The notes: generated by a model from the letters alone, not told the origin. 12,110 nucleotides of DNA from an uncultured Cryptobacterium sp. (GCA_900554685.1 USIG01000043.1:1-12110), one strand, 5' to 3'. Shown: positions 1 to 8,769, numbered from the stretch's first letter. Numbers and translations: made by a program.

Positions 1-1
1 A

Positions 2-1180
2 ACAGGAACGGAATACGTACGTGGTATTCCTGTTGTAAAGGTATTTCAGCAAACGGTGTATTCCTTTAAAGCTTTCTATGATGCCATTCAGGATTTCAGT
101 CACATGGCAAAAGAATACGCAGTTACGTGGTGCAGAATACCCCAATCGCTTTCTCTGACCGTTATTAACGGTGCGGTTGTATTTTTCATACCGATTGTTC
201 TTCTCCTTTTACCGGGAGAAACCGATTTAGGTATCTTTATCGCAAACGTGGCATTTTATTCCATTTTTATCGCCATTATTCCAACGGCAATGACGCGCGT
301 AATGTTTATTTCGGAAGCTGCGCAAGTATCAAGTGATGCCTTACAGCGTGTAAAAACGATTCTTGCTGCTCCGGTTATGCAAAAGGCTAAAACCTGCAAG
401 CAGCCAGTCGATTCTTCTCTCTCTTTTGAAAAGGTAACCTTTGCCTATGAAGGGGCAACGCGCAATGCGCTTGAGCAGGTTTCTTTTAGGGTGCCTTCGG
501 GTGCGACAGTTGCGTTGGTTGGCCCCTCTGGGGGCGGTAAGTCCACTGCGGCAGCACTGGTTCCTCGCTTTTGGGATGCTGCACAAGGCGTTGTACGAGT
601 TGGGGGAGTAGATGTTCGCGATATCGATCCGGCAGTATTGATGGATAAGGTAGCGTTTGTTTTTCAGTCCAATCGCTTATTCAAGCAAAGTATTTTTGAA
701 AACGTGCGTGCTTCCCGTCCCAACGCAACAAAAGAAGAAGTTCGCCAAGCGCTCCATGCTGCCCAGTGCGATGACATCATCGAAAAGCTTCCCAATGATA
801 TCGATACGGTTTATGGAGCAAAGGGAGTCTATCTTTCCGGTGGCGAAGTTCAGCGTTTGATGCTGGCTCGCGCAATTCTCAAACAGGCAGACATTGTTGT
901 GCTTGACGAGGCAACCGCTTTTGCTGATCCAGAAAACGAAGTGCTCATTCAAAAGGCACTTGGAAAGCTTACCGAAGGTCGTACGGTGCTTATGATTGCT
1001 CATCGTTTGTCTACGGTGCGAAATGCTGATTGTATTGTGGTTCTTTCGGAAGGCAAGGTTGCTGAACAGGGAACCCACGATGAATTGGTTGCCCAAGGTG
1101 GTTTATATGCTCGCATGTGGACAGATTACAAGCGTGCTGCTACTTGGAAAATTACACGTGCTGAAAAGGCGGTGAACTAG
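2..1180 (+). CDS. ABC exporter half-transporter (TMD-NBD), IrtA/YbtP-like, 5'-truncated by window edge
   Basis: This is the C-terminal part of a membrane ABC half-transporter. The reading frame is open from base 2, and the residues before the first possible internal start (GTG at 56) continue the typical EYVRGIPVVKVF segment of exporter membrane domains, so the true start lies outside the window. Counting from the Val codon at 56, two membrane helices are visible (about 36-52 and 58-78). They are followed by a complete nucleotide-binding domain: Walker A GPSGGGKST (156-164), Q-loop Q204, signature LSGGE (260-264), Walker B VVLDE (281-285) and H-loop H316. The D-loop region reads ATAFADPENE instead of the usual SALD type. 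I remember this as typical of the IrtA/YbtP group of siderophore-linked exporter-fold transporters. The stop TAG directly touches the ATG of the next half-transporter, so the two are very probably co-translated and form a heterodimer. The substrate cannot be read from the sequence; iron-siderophore handling is only a family-based guess. Confidence 0.93.
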   Translation, partial: TGTEYVRGIPVVKVFQQTVYSFKAFYDAIQDFSHMAKEYAVTWCRIPQSLSLTVINGAVVFFIPIVLLLLPGETDLGIFIANVAFYSIFIAIIPTAMTRVMFISEAAQVSSDALQRVKTILAAPVMQKAKTCKQPVDSSLSFEKVTFAYEGATRNALEQVSFRVPSGATVALVGPSGGGKSTAAALVPRFWDAAQGVVRVGGVDVRDIDPAVLMDKVAFVFQSNRLFKQSIFENVRASRPNATKEEVRQALHAAQCDDIIEKLPNDIDTVYGAKGVYLSGGEVQRLMLARAILKQADIVVLDEATAFADPENEVLIQKALGKLTEGRTVLMIAHRLSTVRNADCIVVLSEGKVAEQGTHDELVAQGGLYARMWTDYKRAATWKITRAEKAVN

Positions 1181-2959
1181 ATGCTGAAAGAAAAATATGC
1201 GTTAAGTGATGAAGGGGTACGTAACGTAAAACTAGGCACCGTATGGACCGCTGTTGCTAATCTGGTTATATTCTTTGGCATTGGATTGCTCTACCTGCTG
1301 ATGGATGGCATTGTGGCTGCCTATACGCAGGGAAGTGTCATGCCTAGCTTAGATCAGCCTGCACCTATGATGGCGCAGGCGGGAATTAATCTGCCTTTTT
1401 GGATAATGCTTGTGGTGTTTATTGTTCTGCTTATGATTGCGGAATACTGGGCTTACTACTATCAATATGGGGTTATCTATAACGAAAGTGGAAGGCAGCG
1501 TATTGGTCTGGCAGAACGCTTGCGTAAACTTCCTCTGTCGTTTTTCGGAAAGCGCGATTTAGCCGATCTTACCGAAACGATTATGGGAGATGTCAAAATT
1601 ACCGAACATGCCTATAGTCATGTGTTGCCTGAACTATATGGCGCATATGTAACGTTGGGTATTGCGGCAATCGGTCTTTTCATCTTTGATTGGCGCCTTG
1701 CTCTAGCGGCTCTTTGGAGCGCGCCTGTTGCCTTCGCTTTGCTTTTTGCAAGTCGGAAGTTTTTGGCGCCTATTATGCGTGCTATTCGTTTAAAAAATCT
1801 GCAGGTATCAGATGATATTCAAGAGGCGCTGGAATGTGTCCGAGAAGTACGTGCTACCAACCAGATAGCGCGTTATGTAGATGGTATCAAACGCGATATT
1901 GATGCTTCCGAGCGTCAAACGATCAAAGGTGAGCTCATAACAGGCATTTGCGTTAATGGGGCACAAATTGTTCTTCGCTTGGGACTAGCAAGTACGATTG
2001 TTGCCGGGGCAGGTTTTATTCTTGAAGGAAGCTGCAGTTTTATGGTGCTCTTTTGCTTCCTTTTGGTTGTATCGCGTATTTATGCACCGTTTGATCAAGC
2101 CATGATGCTGATAGCAGAACTCTTCAGCGCACAAACAGCGGCAAACAGAATGAAGTCTTTTTATGAGGAGCCTTTGGCAAGTGGCTCTGAGGTGTTTGAG
2201 CCACAGGGGCATTCCGTTGAATTGAGAGACGTTTCATTTGCGTATGATAAAAATAAGGGTGAACAGGTGCTTCACAAAGTAAGCTTCACTGCTTGTGAGG
2301 GCGAGGTTACCGCATTGGTGGGTCCTTCAGGTAGTGGCAAGTCTACCTGTTCGAAATTAGCTGCCCGTTTTTGGGATCCTAGTGAAGGTTGTGTTCTTGT
2401 AGGCGGGGTGGACGTTCGCGACATCGATCCTGAGGTTCTTTTGAGAGACTACGCGGTTGTGTTTCAGGAGGTATTGCTCTTCGACAATACGGCAATGGAA
2501 AACATTCGTCTCGGCAGGCGTGATGCAACAGATGAAGAAGTGCTTGCGGCGGCTCGTGCGGCAAACTGTGACGAATTTGCCCTTCGCTTACCTCAAGGGT
2601 ATGACACACCTATTGGAGAAAACGGTACAAAGCTTTCCGGTGGTGAACGTCAGCGTATTTCTATCGCACGTGCTTTGTTGAAGAATGCTCCTATTGTTTT
2701 ATTGGATGAGGCTACGGCAAGCTTGGATGTGGAAAACGAAACGCAGGTGCAAGAGGCACTCAGTCGTTTACTTGCAGGAAAAACCGTTATTGTTATCGCT
2801 CATCGTATGCGCACGGTTTTGAATGCTGACAAGATTGTTGTGCTGAAAGAGGGTAGTGTTGTTGAACAAGGGGCTCCTGAAGTGTTGTTGCAAAACGAGC
2901 AAAGTCTGTTCAGGCGGATGGTGTCTTTACAAAATGAAAGTGCTCAGTGGGCGGTGTAG
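1181..2959 (+). CDS. ABC exporter half-transporter (TMD-NBD), IrtB/YbtQ-like partner
   Basis: This is a full-length half-transporter of 592 residues, the usual size for a six-helix membrane domain fused to one ATPase domain. Hydrophobic helices lie at about 21-43, 72-92, 152-169, 172-192, 254-280 and 285-305. The ATPase domain shows Walker A GPSGSGKST (381-389), Q-loop Q429, signature LSGGE (485-489), Walker B VLLDE (506-510), D-loop SLD and H-loop H541, so it should hydrolyse ATP. The ATG at 1181 follows the upstream stop with no gap, and GGCGGTG at 1168-1174 can serve as ribosome binding site. The shared phrase VGGVDVRDIDP in both ATPase domains shows that the two genes are diverged paralogues. 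Both keep consensus catalytic residues, so neither ATP site is obviously dead. The last nine codons plus stop are copied again 57 bases downstream (see repeat). Substrate and direction of transport are unknown. Confidence 0.95.
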   Translation: MLKEKYALSDEGVRNVKLGTVWTAVANLVIFFGIGLLYLLMDGIVAAYTQGSVMPSLDQPAPMMAQAGINLPFWIMLVVFIVLLMIAEYWAYYYQYGVIYNESGRQRIGLAERLRKLPLSFFGKRDLADLTETIMGDVKITEHAYSHVLPELYGAYVTLGIAAIGLFIFDWRLALAALWSAPVAFALLFASRKFLAPIMRAIRLKNLQVSDDIQEALECVREVRATNQIARYVDGIKRDIDASERQTIKGELITGICVNGAQIVLRLGLASTIVAGAGFILEGSCSFMVLFCFLLVVSRIYAPFDQAMMLIAELFSAQTAANRMKSFYEEPLASGSEVFEPQGHSVELRDVSFAYDKNKGEQVLHKVSFTACEGEVTALVGPSGSGKSTCSKLAARFWDPSEGCVLVGGVDVRDIDPEVLLRDYAVVFQEVLLFDNTAMENIRLGRRDATDEEVLAAARAANCDEFALRLPQGYDTPIGENGTKLSGGERQRISIARALLKNAPIVLLDEATASLDVENETQVQEALSRLLAGKTVIVIAHRMRTVLNADKIVVLKEGSVVEQGAPEVLLQNEQSLFRRMVSLQNESAQWAV

Positions 2960-3018
2960 CAAATAAGAGTGTTCCTTGCTTGCAGAGTGCATGAAAGTGC
3001 TCAGTGGGCGGTGTAGCA
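2934..3018 (+). repeat. 28-bp perfect direct repeat, period 57 bp, at the end of the ABC gene
   Basis: Bases 2934-2961 and 2991-3018 are identical over 28 positions and differ immediately on both sides (a versus c on each flank). The first copy is the end of the ABC gene, covering the residues MKVLSG-frame DNA that is read in the gene as NESAQWAV plus the stop codon. The second copy is non-coding and sits in the space before carB. The 29 bases between the copies are not repeated. This looks like a partial tandem duplication by slippage or unequal recombination. Confidence 0.9.
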
Positions 3019-3060
3019 CAGACAGACTGGCGGATAAGTAGCTTGCGCCTCTACGCTATT

Positions 3061-3079
3061 GTTTCGAAACGGTTACAAT
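3061..3079 (+). promoter_or_regulatory. possible carB promoter/operator (palindrome plus -10-like box)
   Basis: A perfect 10-base palindrome GTTTCGAAAC (3061-3070) is followed directly by TACAAT (3074-3079), a good -10-like hexamer. A transcript from it would start about 40 bases before the carB ATG. I see no good -35 box at normal spacing (3051-3056 is ctacgc). The site may therefore need an activator, or the palindrome may be an operator. The evidence is weak and rests on position and symmetry only. Confidence 0.25.
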
Positions 3080-3124
3080 ACCATCTAAGGCAATGTTCGT
3101 ACTTTGATCAGGAAAGGCCGTCGC

Positions 3125-6100
3125 ATGGGTAAGCGAACCGACGTTCATAAGATTCTTATTATCGGATCAGGACCTATTATTATTGGGCAGGCTTGCGAAT
3201 TTGACTATTCTGGTACTCAGGCTTGCAAAGCTCTACGCCAGCTTGGTTACGAAATTGTATTGGTTAATTCCAATCCTGCCACCATCATGACCGATCCTGG
3301 TACCGCTGACGTTACCTATATTGAGCCACTTAATGCAAAACGTATTGAAGAGATTATCGCGAAAGAACGTCCCGATGCGCTTTTACCAAATTTAGGAGGT
3401 CAGTCGGCTCTTAATTTATGTGCTGAACTTTCCAGCCTTGGGGTATTAGATAAGTACGGAGTCAAGGTTATCGGCGTCCAGGTAGATGCTATTGAGCGCG
3501 GTGAAGATCGCCAGGCGTTTAAAGATACCATGGCAGAACTCGGTATTGAAATGGCTCGTTCTGAGGTTTCTCACAGTGTTGATGAAGCGGTAGAGATTGC
3601 TTCTCGTCTTGGTTACCCCTGTGTTTTGCGCCCTGCGTATACGATGGGTGGCACTGGTGGCGGCCTGGTATATAACGTGGATGAATTACGTACGGTTGTT
3701 GCGCGTGGTCTTGCTGCTTCTCCGGTAACTGAGGTACTCGTAGAAGAAAGCGTTCTTGGTTGGGAAGAGCTGGAATTTGAAGTAGTACGTGACTCCAAGG
3801 GTCAGATGATTACTGTCTGCACCATTGAAAACATTGATCCAATGGGTGTTCACACGGGGATTCGTTCTGCGCAGCACCGATGCAAACCATCGCTCAAGAA
3901 ACAATTGATCGTCTACAAGAAAAAAGCTACAAGATCGTAGATAAGGTTGAGGTAATTGGCGGCTGCAATGTGCAGTGGGCACACGATCCGCTAACCGATC
4001 GCGACATCATCATTGAAATTAATCCACGTACGAGCCGCTCGTCTGCGCTGGCATCTAAAGCAACAGGTTTTCCTATTGCTTTTATTTCAGCAATGCTTGC
4101 AACGGGTATCACACTCGATGAAATTCCCTGTGGAAAACACGGCACTCTTGATAAGTATGTTCCGGGTGGCGACTACGTGGTATTGAAGTTTGCTCGTTGG
4201 GCGTTTGAGAAATTTAAAGGTGTCGAAGATAAACTTGGTACCCAGATGCGTGCAGTGGGCGAGGTTATGTCTATCGGCAAAACCTACAAAGAGGCGTTCC
4301 AAAAGGCTGTTCGTTCTCTGGAAAAAGATCGCTACGGTTTAGGGTTTGTGAAGGATTTCCATGAAAAGTCCTTGGACGATTTGCTTGGCATGCTGCATAC
4401 GCCTACTTCTGAGCGTCAGTTTATTATGTATGAGGCCCTGCGCAAAGGCGCAACCGTTGATCAGCTTCATGAGCTCACCAAGATAAAGGTCCATTTCATT
4501 CAGGAAATGAAAGAGCTGGTAGATGAAGAGCAGCAGATTCTAGCCTATGCCTCTGAAAATCCTGGCAAACAGTTGCCTTCCGATCAATTCGAAACCGCCA
4601 AAAAAGATGGTTTCTCAGATCGCTATTTAGCGCAATTGCTTTCGCTTTCCGAAGATGATGTTCGCGCTTACCGTCTTGGCCTTGGTATTACCGAGGCATG
4701 GGAAGGCGTTCATGTAAGTGGTACCCAGGACAGCGCATATTACTATTCAACCTATAATGCGCCTGATCATTCCACGGTATCCCAAAACCGAAAGGTTATG
4801 ATTTTGGGCGGCGGCCCAAATCGTATTGGTCAGGGCATCGAATTTGACTACTGCTGTGTTCATGCGGCTCTTGCACTAAAGAAGCTTGGGTTCGAGACTA
4901 TTATTGTCAACTGTAATCCTGAAACGGTCTCAACTGACTATGACACCTCCGATAAACTGTATTTCGAACCGTTGACCGCCGAAGATGTATTAAGTATTTA
5001 CGAAAAAGAAAAGCCTTTGGGTGTTATTGCGCAGTTCGGTGGACAAACGCCTCTCAATTTGGCAAGTCAGCTTGAGCGTGCTGGGGTAAAAATCTTAGGA
5101 ACCAGTCCTGAGATTATCGATCTGGCGGAGGATCGTGACCGATTCCGCGAGGTGATGGACACGCTTGGTATTCCTATGCCAGAAGCAGGCATGGCGGTAA
5201 CCGTTGAGGATGCTCTTGAGACGGCGCACGAAATTGGATATCCTGTCATGGTTCGTCCTAGCTATGTTCTTGGCGGCCGAGGTATGGAAGTGGTGTATGA
5301 CGATGATGCCTTGCGCAGCTATATGGCAGCGGCAATTGGTGTTACTCCTGATCGTCCCATTCTGATCGATCGTTTCTTACAGCATGCTCTTGAATGTGAG
5401 GCCGATGCAATTTGTGATGGTGTTCATGCATTTGTTCCTGCGGTAATGGAGCATATCGAACTCGCAGGTATCCATTCGGGGGATTCAGCTTGCATTTTGC
5501 CTTCTATCAACATTGATAAAAAGCACCTTGAAACCATCAAGGACTACACCCGTAAAATTGCAGAAGCAATGCATGTGTGTGGCCTGATGAATATTCAGTA
5601 TGCTATTGAAAATGATACGGTTTATGTTTTAGAGGCTAACCCCCGAGCCTCGCGTACGGTTCCTTTGGTTTCGAAAGTTTGCAATATCCAAATGGTCCAG
5701 ATTGCAACCGATGTCATAACGCGTGAATTCACTGGTCATCCTTCACCGGTAGACAGCTTGCATGAAAGCGTGTTTGCTCATTACGGGGTAAAAGAAGCGG
5801 TATTTCCGTTCAACATGTTCCCTGAGGTAGATCCTGTTTTGGGGCCTGAAATGCGCTCGACTGGTGAAGTTCTTGGTCTCGCAGAAACCGTTGGAGAGGC
5901 GTTCTTGAAAGCGCAGGAAGCAACACAAACTGCTATCCCCTCTGAGGGAGTAGTTCTTATGAGCGTGAGCGATCGCGATAAAGACGAAGCCGTTAAAGTT
6001 GCGCAAGAATTTAGGGCTGCTGGGTTTGATATTGTGGCTACAAAGGGAACGTATGAATTGCTTTATCGTGAAGGGGTAGAAGCAAAGCCTATTTATAAGC

Positions 6101-6354
6101 TGCAGGAAGGTCGACCCAATATCATCGATGCGTTGTCTAATGGCGAAATTGCTCTTGTGGTTAATACGCCTGCTTCAAGCACTGAAAGCCATGAAGATGA
6201 TAGCTATATCCGTAAGTCTGCCATTAAGAACCATATTCCTTATATGACCACTATGGCTGCAGCGTATGTGACGGCACTTGGAGTAAAAGAAGCTCGTGAA
6301 AAGGGAGCTTCTGAGGTGCGCTCGCTGCAAGAAATTCATGCAACTATTCGCTAA
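3125..6354 (+). pseudogene. carB: carB, carbamoyl-phosphate synthase large subunit, interrupted by a one-base frameshift
   Basis: CarB makes carbamoyl phosphate from bicarbonate, ammonia (delivered from glutamine by CarA) and two ATP, feeding pyrimidine and arginine synthesis in the cytoplasm. The ATG at 3125 is preceded by AGGAAAGG (3110-3117) seven bases away, so it is preferred over the in-frame TTG at 3104. The first part is open from 3125 to a stop at 3940. Homology ends at HTG (codon ending 3859) and resumes as DSFCAAPMQT in the frame starting at 3859, running to TAA at 6354. Restoring one G gives 1076 residues, the normal CarB length. All domains are then present: first ATP-grasp half with GQACEFDYSGTQ, RPAYTMGGTGGG and INPRTSRSSALASK; the linking oligomerisation region (about 400-550); second ATP-grasp half with GPNRIGQGIEFDY (about 563-575), RPSYVLGGRGME and EANPRASRTVP; and a C-terminal regulatory MGS-like domain (about 940-1076). 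Since nothing else is damaged, the shift is either a sequencing error or a very recent mutation. carA is not adjacent. Confidence 0.93.
3856..3860 (+). other. frameshift site in carB (GGGG, five G expected)
   Basis: Four G bases at 3856-3859 are followed by ATTCG. With five G the codons read CAC ACG GGG GAT TCG TTC TGC GCA GCA CCG ATG, giving HTGDSFCAAPM, which matches the conserved HTGDS segment of CarB. As written, the upstream frame runs on to a stop at 3938-3940 with 27 unrelated residues after HTG. The downstream fragment would only have an internal ATG at 3880 to start from. Confidence 0.9.
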
Positions 6355-6384
6355 GAAGTATTTCGGACAAAGCGTGTACTAATT

Positions 6385-6425
6385 ATAGGCCTAGTGTAGA
6401 GGAGCTCTATGCTAGGCTTATTTTT
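6385..6425 (+). terminator. Rho-independent terminator after carB
   Basis: The arms at 6387-6401 and 6405-6419 pair over 15 positions (12 Watson-Crick, 3 G-U), with a GAG loop at 6402-6404. Two further A-T pairs extend the base. The run ATTTTT (6420-6425) follows directly. It lies 33 bases after the carB stop and separates carB from the nuclease gene. Confidence 0.88.
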
Positions 6426-6472
6426 GAAACACTGATCAAAAAATATCTTTGAGAAAGGCAATTTTCTACCCT

Positions 6473-7504
6473 ATGAAAACTCGTCGTTTTGTGAGCGCTT
6501 GGTCTTTTCTTCTTGCTCTTGTTCTTTCTTTTTCCCTTGTTGGCTTTTCTGGATGTGCCGAACAAATTGATTATGGTCAGCAGCAATCGCAAGAGCAGCC
6601 AAAAGATGCTTCAGTGCAAACTGCTACCGATGGGGAATTGTATCTTGAAGCTATTCCTGAATATTCAGGGGAGCCGTATATCGAAGTAGATAATAATGAG
6701 CCTACTTTTTCTGAAGAAGAAAAGGAATCAAGTCCGTTTGAAAGCTATTCGCCTCTCGATTATGAGGGGCGTTGCGGAACGGCGTTTGCGCTTGTTGGCC
6801 ACGAGACAATGCCTACTGAAGAGCGGGAGAGTATCAGTAGTGTTCATCCGAGCGGATGGCAAAGCGTTTCCTATGATTTTATTGAGGGAAAAAGTTTATA
6901 CAATCGCTGCCATTTGCTGGGATTTCAACTGACTGGAGAAAATGCTAACGAGGAAAATCTTATTACCGGAACTCGTTATCTCAATACAGAGGGTATGCTG
7001 CCTTTTGAAGATGAGATCGATGATTACGTTGATGAAACAAACAATCATGTTCTCTACCGTGTAACGCCTTTGTACTATGAAGAAGAACTGGTGGCACGGG
7101 GCGTTCATATGGAGGCATATTCTGTTGAAGATAATGGTGAAGGGGTAAGCTTTAATATCTTTTGTTACAACGTACAACCCGGGGTAGATATTGATTACCA
7201 AACAGGCGATAACGACGAAGATGATCGCGCAAGTTATATTCGCCAGGGGGTTTCTCCCTCTGAGGTTTACGGAAACAATGCCTCTGATGCATCGGTAAGT
7301 ACTCAAGATGAAACTTCTGCCCATCAAACCATTCAAGAAGAAGAGGAGCGAGACTATATTCTCAATACTCGCTCGATGCGTTTTCATGAGCCGTCGTGTT
7401 CTTCGGTAGAGGATATGAGCTCTCGAAACAAAAAGGAATTTAGTGGGTTGCGAAGCGACTTGATAAACCAGGGATATCAGCCTTGCAACCAATGTAATCC
7501 GTGA
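6473..7504 (+). CDS. secreted lipoprotein DNA/RNA non-specific endonuclease
   Basis: This is a predicted cell-surface nuclease of 343 residues. The N-terminus MKTRRF, followed by a hydrophobic stretch (7-26) and FSGC with Cys28, resembles a lipoprotein signal, though Phe at -3 is not the classic lipobox residue. An acidic, Gln/Glu/Ser-rich linker (about 30-90) precedes the nuclease domain (about 93-245). That domain carries NRCH (144-147, His147 the likely general base), then GENANEENLITGT (155-167), whose Asn residues fit the metal-binding part of the beta-beta-alpha-metal nuclease site, and EGMLPFE. The family's DRGH motif appears here in the NRCH form that I remember from many Firmicute and Coriobacterial homologues. 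After a second linker, the C-terminal 50 residues hold HEPSC (305-309) and CNQC (338-341), a probable small metal-binding module. The ATG at 6473 is chosen because the signal peptide starts there. GAGAAAGG (6451-6458) is 14 bases away, a long spacing; a TTG at 6449 lacks a Shine-Dalgarno. Probable roles are nutrient scavenging or DNA uptake. Confidence 0.9.
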   Translation: MKTRRFVSAWSFLLALVLSFSLVGFSGCAEQIDYGQQQSQEQPKDASVQTATDGELYLEAIPEYSGEPYIEVDNNEPTFSEEEKESSPFESYSPLDYEGRCGTAFALVGHETMPTEERESISSVHPSGWQSVSYDFIEGKSLYNRCHLLGFQLTGENANEENLITGTRYLNTEGMLPFEDEIDDYVDETNNHVLYRVTPLYYEEELVARGVHMEAYSVEDNGEGVSFNIFCYNVQPGVDIDYQTGDNDEDDRASYIRQGVSPSEVYGNNASDASVSTQDETSAHQTIQEEEERDYILNTRSMRFHEPSCSSVEDMSSRNKKEFSGLRSDLINQGYQPCNQCNP

Positions 7505-7642
7505 AGAGAGTAATTGTGCCTGTATAGCTTCTACTATGCATAAAGTGCAATACAAGCCATACGGAGGTTGCATAGCAAAAAGCGCAGATGATCTCCTTTA
7601 TTTCGATAAAATAGAACTAAATACAGAGCAAGGGAGGTTCTT
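7505..7642 (+). other. intergenic leader before the DUF362 gene
   Basis: These 138 bases contain a -10-like TAAAAT (7607-7612) about 30 bases before the next gene, without a convincing -35 box. GGGAGG (7632-7637) lies five bases from the ATG at 7643 and is a strong ribosome binding site. An inverted pair CTATGCA (7534-7540) / TGCATAG (7569-7575) has a 28-base loop and no U run, so I do not call it a terminator. Confidence 0.35.
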
Positions 7643-8644
7643 ATGGCTGAAGTAATTACTCATGGTACAGGCGGCGATACGTATATTCCCTACAATGAGC
7701 GCACTGGCGGGGAATCAGTGGTGTACTTTACTCGCGACTTATCCGCAGAAGGCTTGCGCAAAATTTACGAACGGGTTAATAGCAACATTACCGGCAAAGT
7801 GGCAATCAAATTGCATACGGGCGAAAAGAATGGCCCCAACATCATTCCTTGTCCTTGGGTAGAAGGGCTTATCAAGAATGATTTGCCTGATGCTACTATC
7901 GTTGAGACGAATACCTATTATGAAGGCGATCGTTATACCACCGAACAGCATCGTGAAACATTACAAGTAAATGGCTGGACGTTTTGTCCTGTTGATATCA
8001 TGGATGAGCAAGGCACTGTCAATTTGCCAGTGAAAAATGGCAAGTGGTTTACCTACATGTCTATGGGAAAGAACATCATCAACTACGATTCTTTATTTGT
8101 TTTGACCCACTTTAAAGGTCATGCTATGGGCGGTTTTGGTGGCTCAGCTAAGAACATTGGTATCGGTTGTGCTGACGGTCGCATCGGCAAGGCTATGATT
8201 CATACAGTTCCTTCTTCCGATGATATGTGGAGCATTGCCGAAGAAGAATTTATGGAACGTATGATGGAGTCTGCAAAGGCTGTAGTCGATCATTTTGCTG
8301 ATCACATTACGTTTGTTAATGTTCTCCGAAATATGTCGGTTTCTTGCGATTGTGAGGGAACTGCTGCTGCCCCGGTTGTTACTCCAAATGTGGGTATCGT
8401 AGCTTCGTGCGATATTTGTGCTATTGATACTGCGTCTGTCGATTTGGTTTACGCCTTACAGGAAGCAGATCACAAAGACCTGGTTGAGCGTATTGAAAGC
8501 CGTCACGGTTTGCGTCAGCTCTCTTACATGCATGAACTCGGTATGGGCAATACTCGTTATCAGCTTATCGACATCGACAATGGCGACAGAATCATCACTG
8601 CCTCAGAAGCGGTTAAGGATGTAGTTCCTTTTGTAGCTGAATAG
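7643..8644 (+). CDS. DUF362 domain-containing protein
   Basis: This protein of 333 residues belongs to the DUF362 family, recognised by the block HFKGHAMGGFGGSAKNIGIGCA (about 157-178), preceded by IKLHTGEKNGPN (about 55-66) and an ATIVETNT segment. A late Cys-rich stretch, VSCDCEG and SCDICAIDTAS (about 233-266), occupies the place where relatives read SCDC...ASTDPVAID. No signal peptide or membrane helix is visible, so it should be cytoplasmic. Unlike some family members, it has no CxxCxxCxxxC ferredoxin cluster motif. The start at 7643 is supported by GGGAGG five bases upstream. It has its own terminator downstream and therefore appears to be a single-gene unit. The biochemical role of the family is not established to my knowledge; the Cys residues could bind a metal, but that is inference. 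Confidence 0.88.
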   Translation: MAEVITHGTGGDTYIPYNERTGGESVVYFTRDLSAEGLRKIYERVNSNITGKVAIKLHTGEKNGPNIIPCPWVEGLIKNDLPDATIVETNTYYEGDRYTTEQHRETLQVNGWTFCPVDIMDEQGTVNLPVKNGKWFTYMSMGKNIINYDSLFVLTHFKGHAMGGFGGSAKNIGIGCADGRIGKAMIHTVPSSDDMWSIAEEEFMERMMESAKAVVDHFADHITFVNVLRNMSVSCDCEGTAAAPVVTPNVGIVASCDICAIDTASVDLVYALQEADHKDLVERIESRHGLRQLSYMHELGMGNTRYQLIDIDNGDRIITASEAVKDVVPFVAE

Positions 8645-8727
8645 AGTAGTGCGTAAAAGTATTTGCACAAGCTTGTTAAACGATGGTGTGAAGAACAAGG
8701 TTTCAAAGGCTTGTTAAGCAAGGTTAT

Positions 8728-8764
8728 AAGGTGCACCGGGATTGGTTTTCCGGTGTACTTTTTT
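8728..8764 (+). terminator. Rho-independent terminator after the DUF362 gene
   Basis: AAGGTGCACCGG (8728-8739) pairs with CCGGTGTACTTT (8750-8761) over 12 positions, including two G-U pairs. The 10-base loop can be shortened by two more pairs. A run of six T (8759-8764) follows. It lies 83 bases after the DUF362 stop. Confidence 0.82.
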
Positions 8765-8769
8765 ATGCC

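Noticed and set aside
3104..3124. In-frame TTG as the start of carB
   Set aside because: The ATG at 3125 has AGGAAAGG seven bases upstream and begins at the conserved CarB N-terminus; the TTG would lie ahead of that ribosome binding site.
3850..3866. Programmed -1 ribosomal frameshift in carB
   Set aside because: The site ACGGGGA is not a classic slippery heptamer of the X XXY YYZ type, I see no obvious downstream stem, and CarB is not known to use frameshifting; a missing G explains it more simply.
6449..6472. TTG start giving a longer nuclease with RKAIFYP at its front
   Set aside because: There is no Shine-Dalgarno before it and the extra residues would precede a well-formed lipoprotein signal starting at 6473.
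6896..7573. 225-residue minus-strand open frame
   Set aside because: It lies opposite the nuclease gene, has no recognisable domain or ribosome binding site, and is explained as a shadow of the coding strand.
7534..7575. Inverted pair CTATGCA / TGCATAG as a terminator of the nuclease gene
   Set aside because: The stem is short, the loop is 28 bases, competing pairings exist and A bases rather than T bases follow.
8671..8717. GCTTGTTAA repeated twice after the DUF362 gene
   Set aside because: Only nine bases, in AT-rich sequence next to a terminator, with no third copy; chance is a fair explanation.
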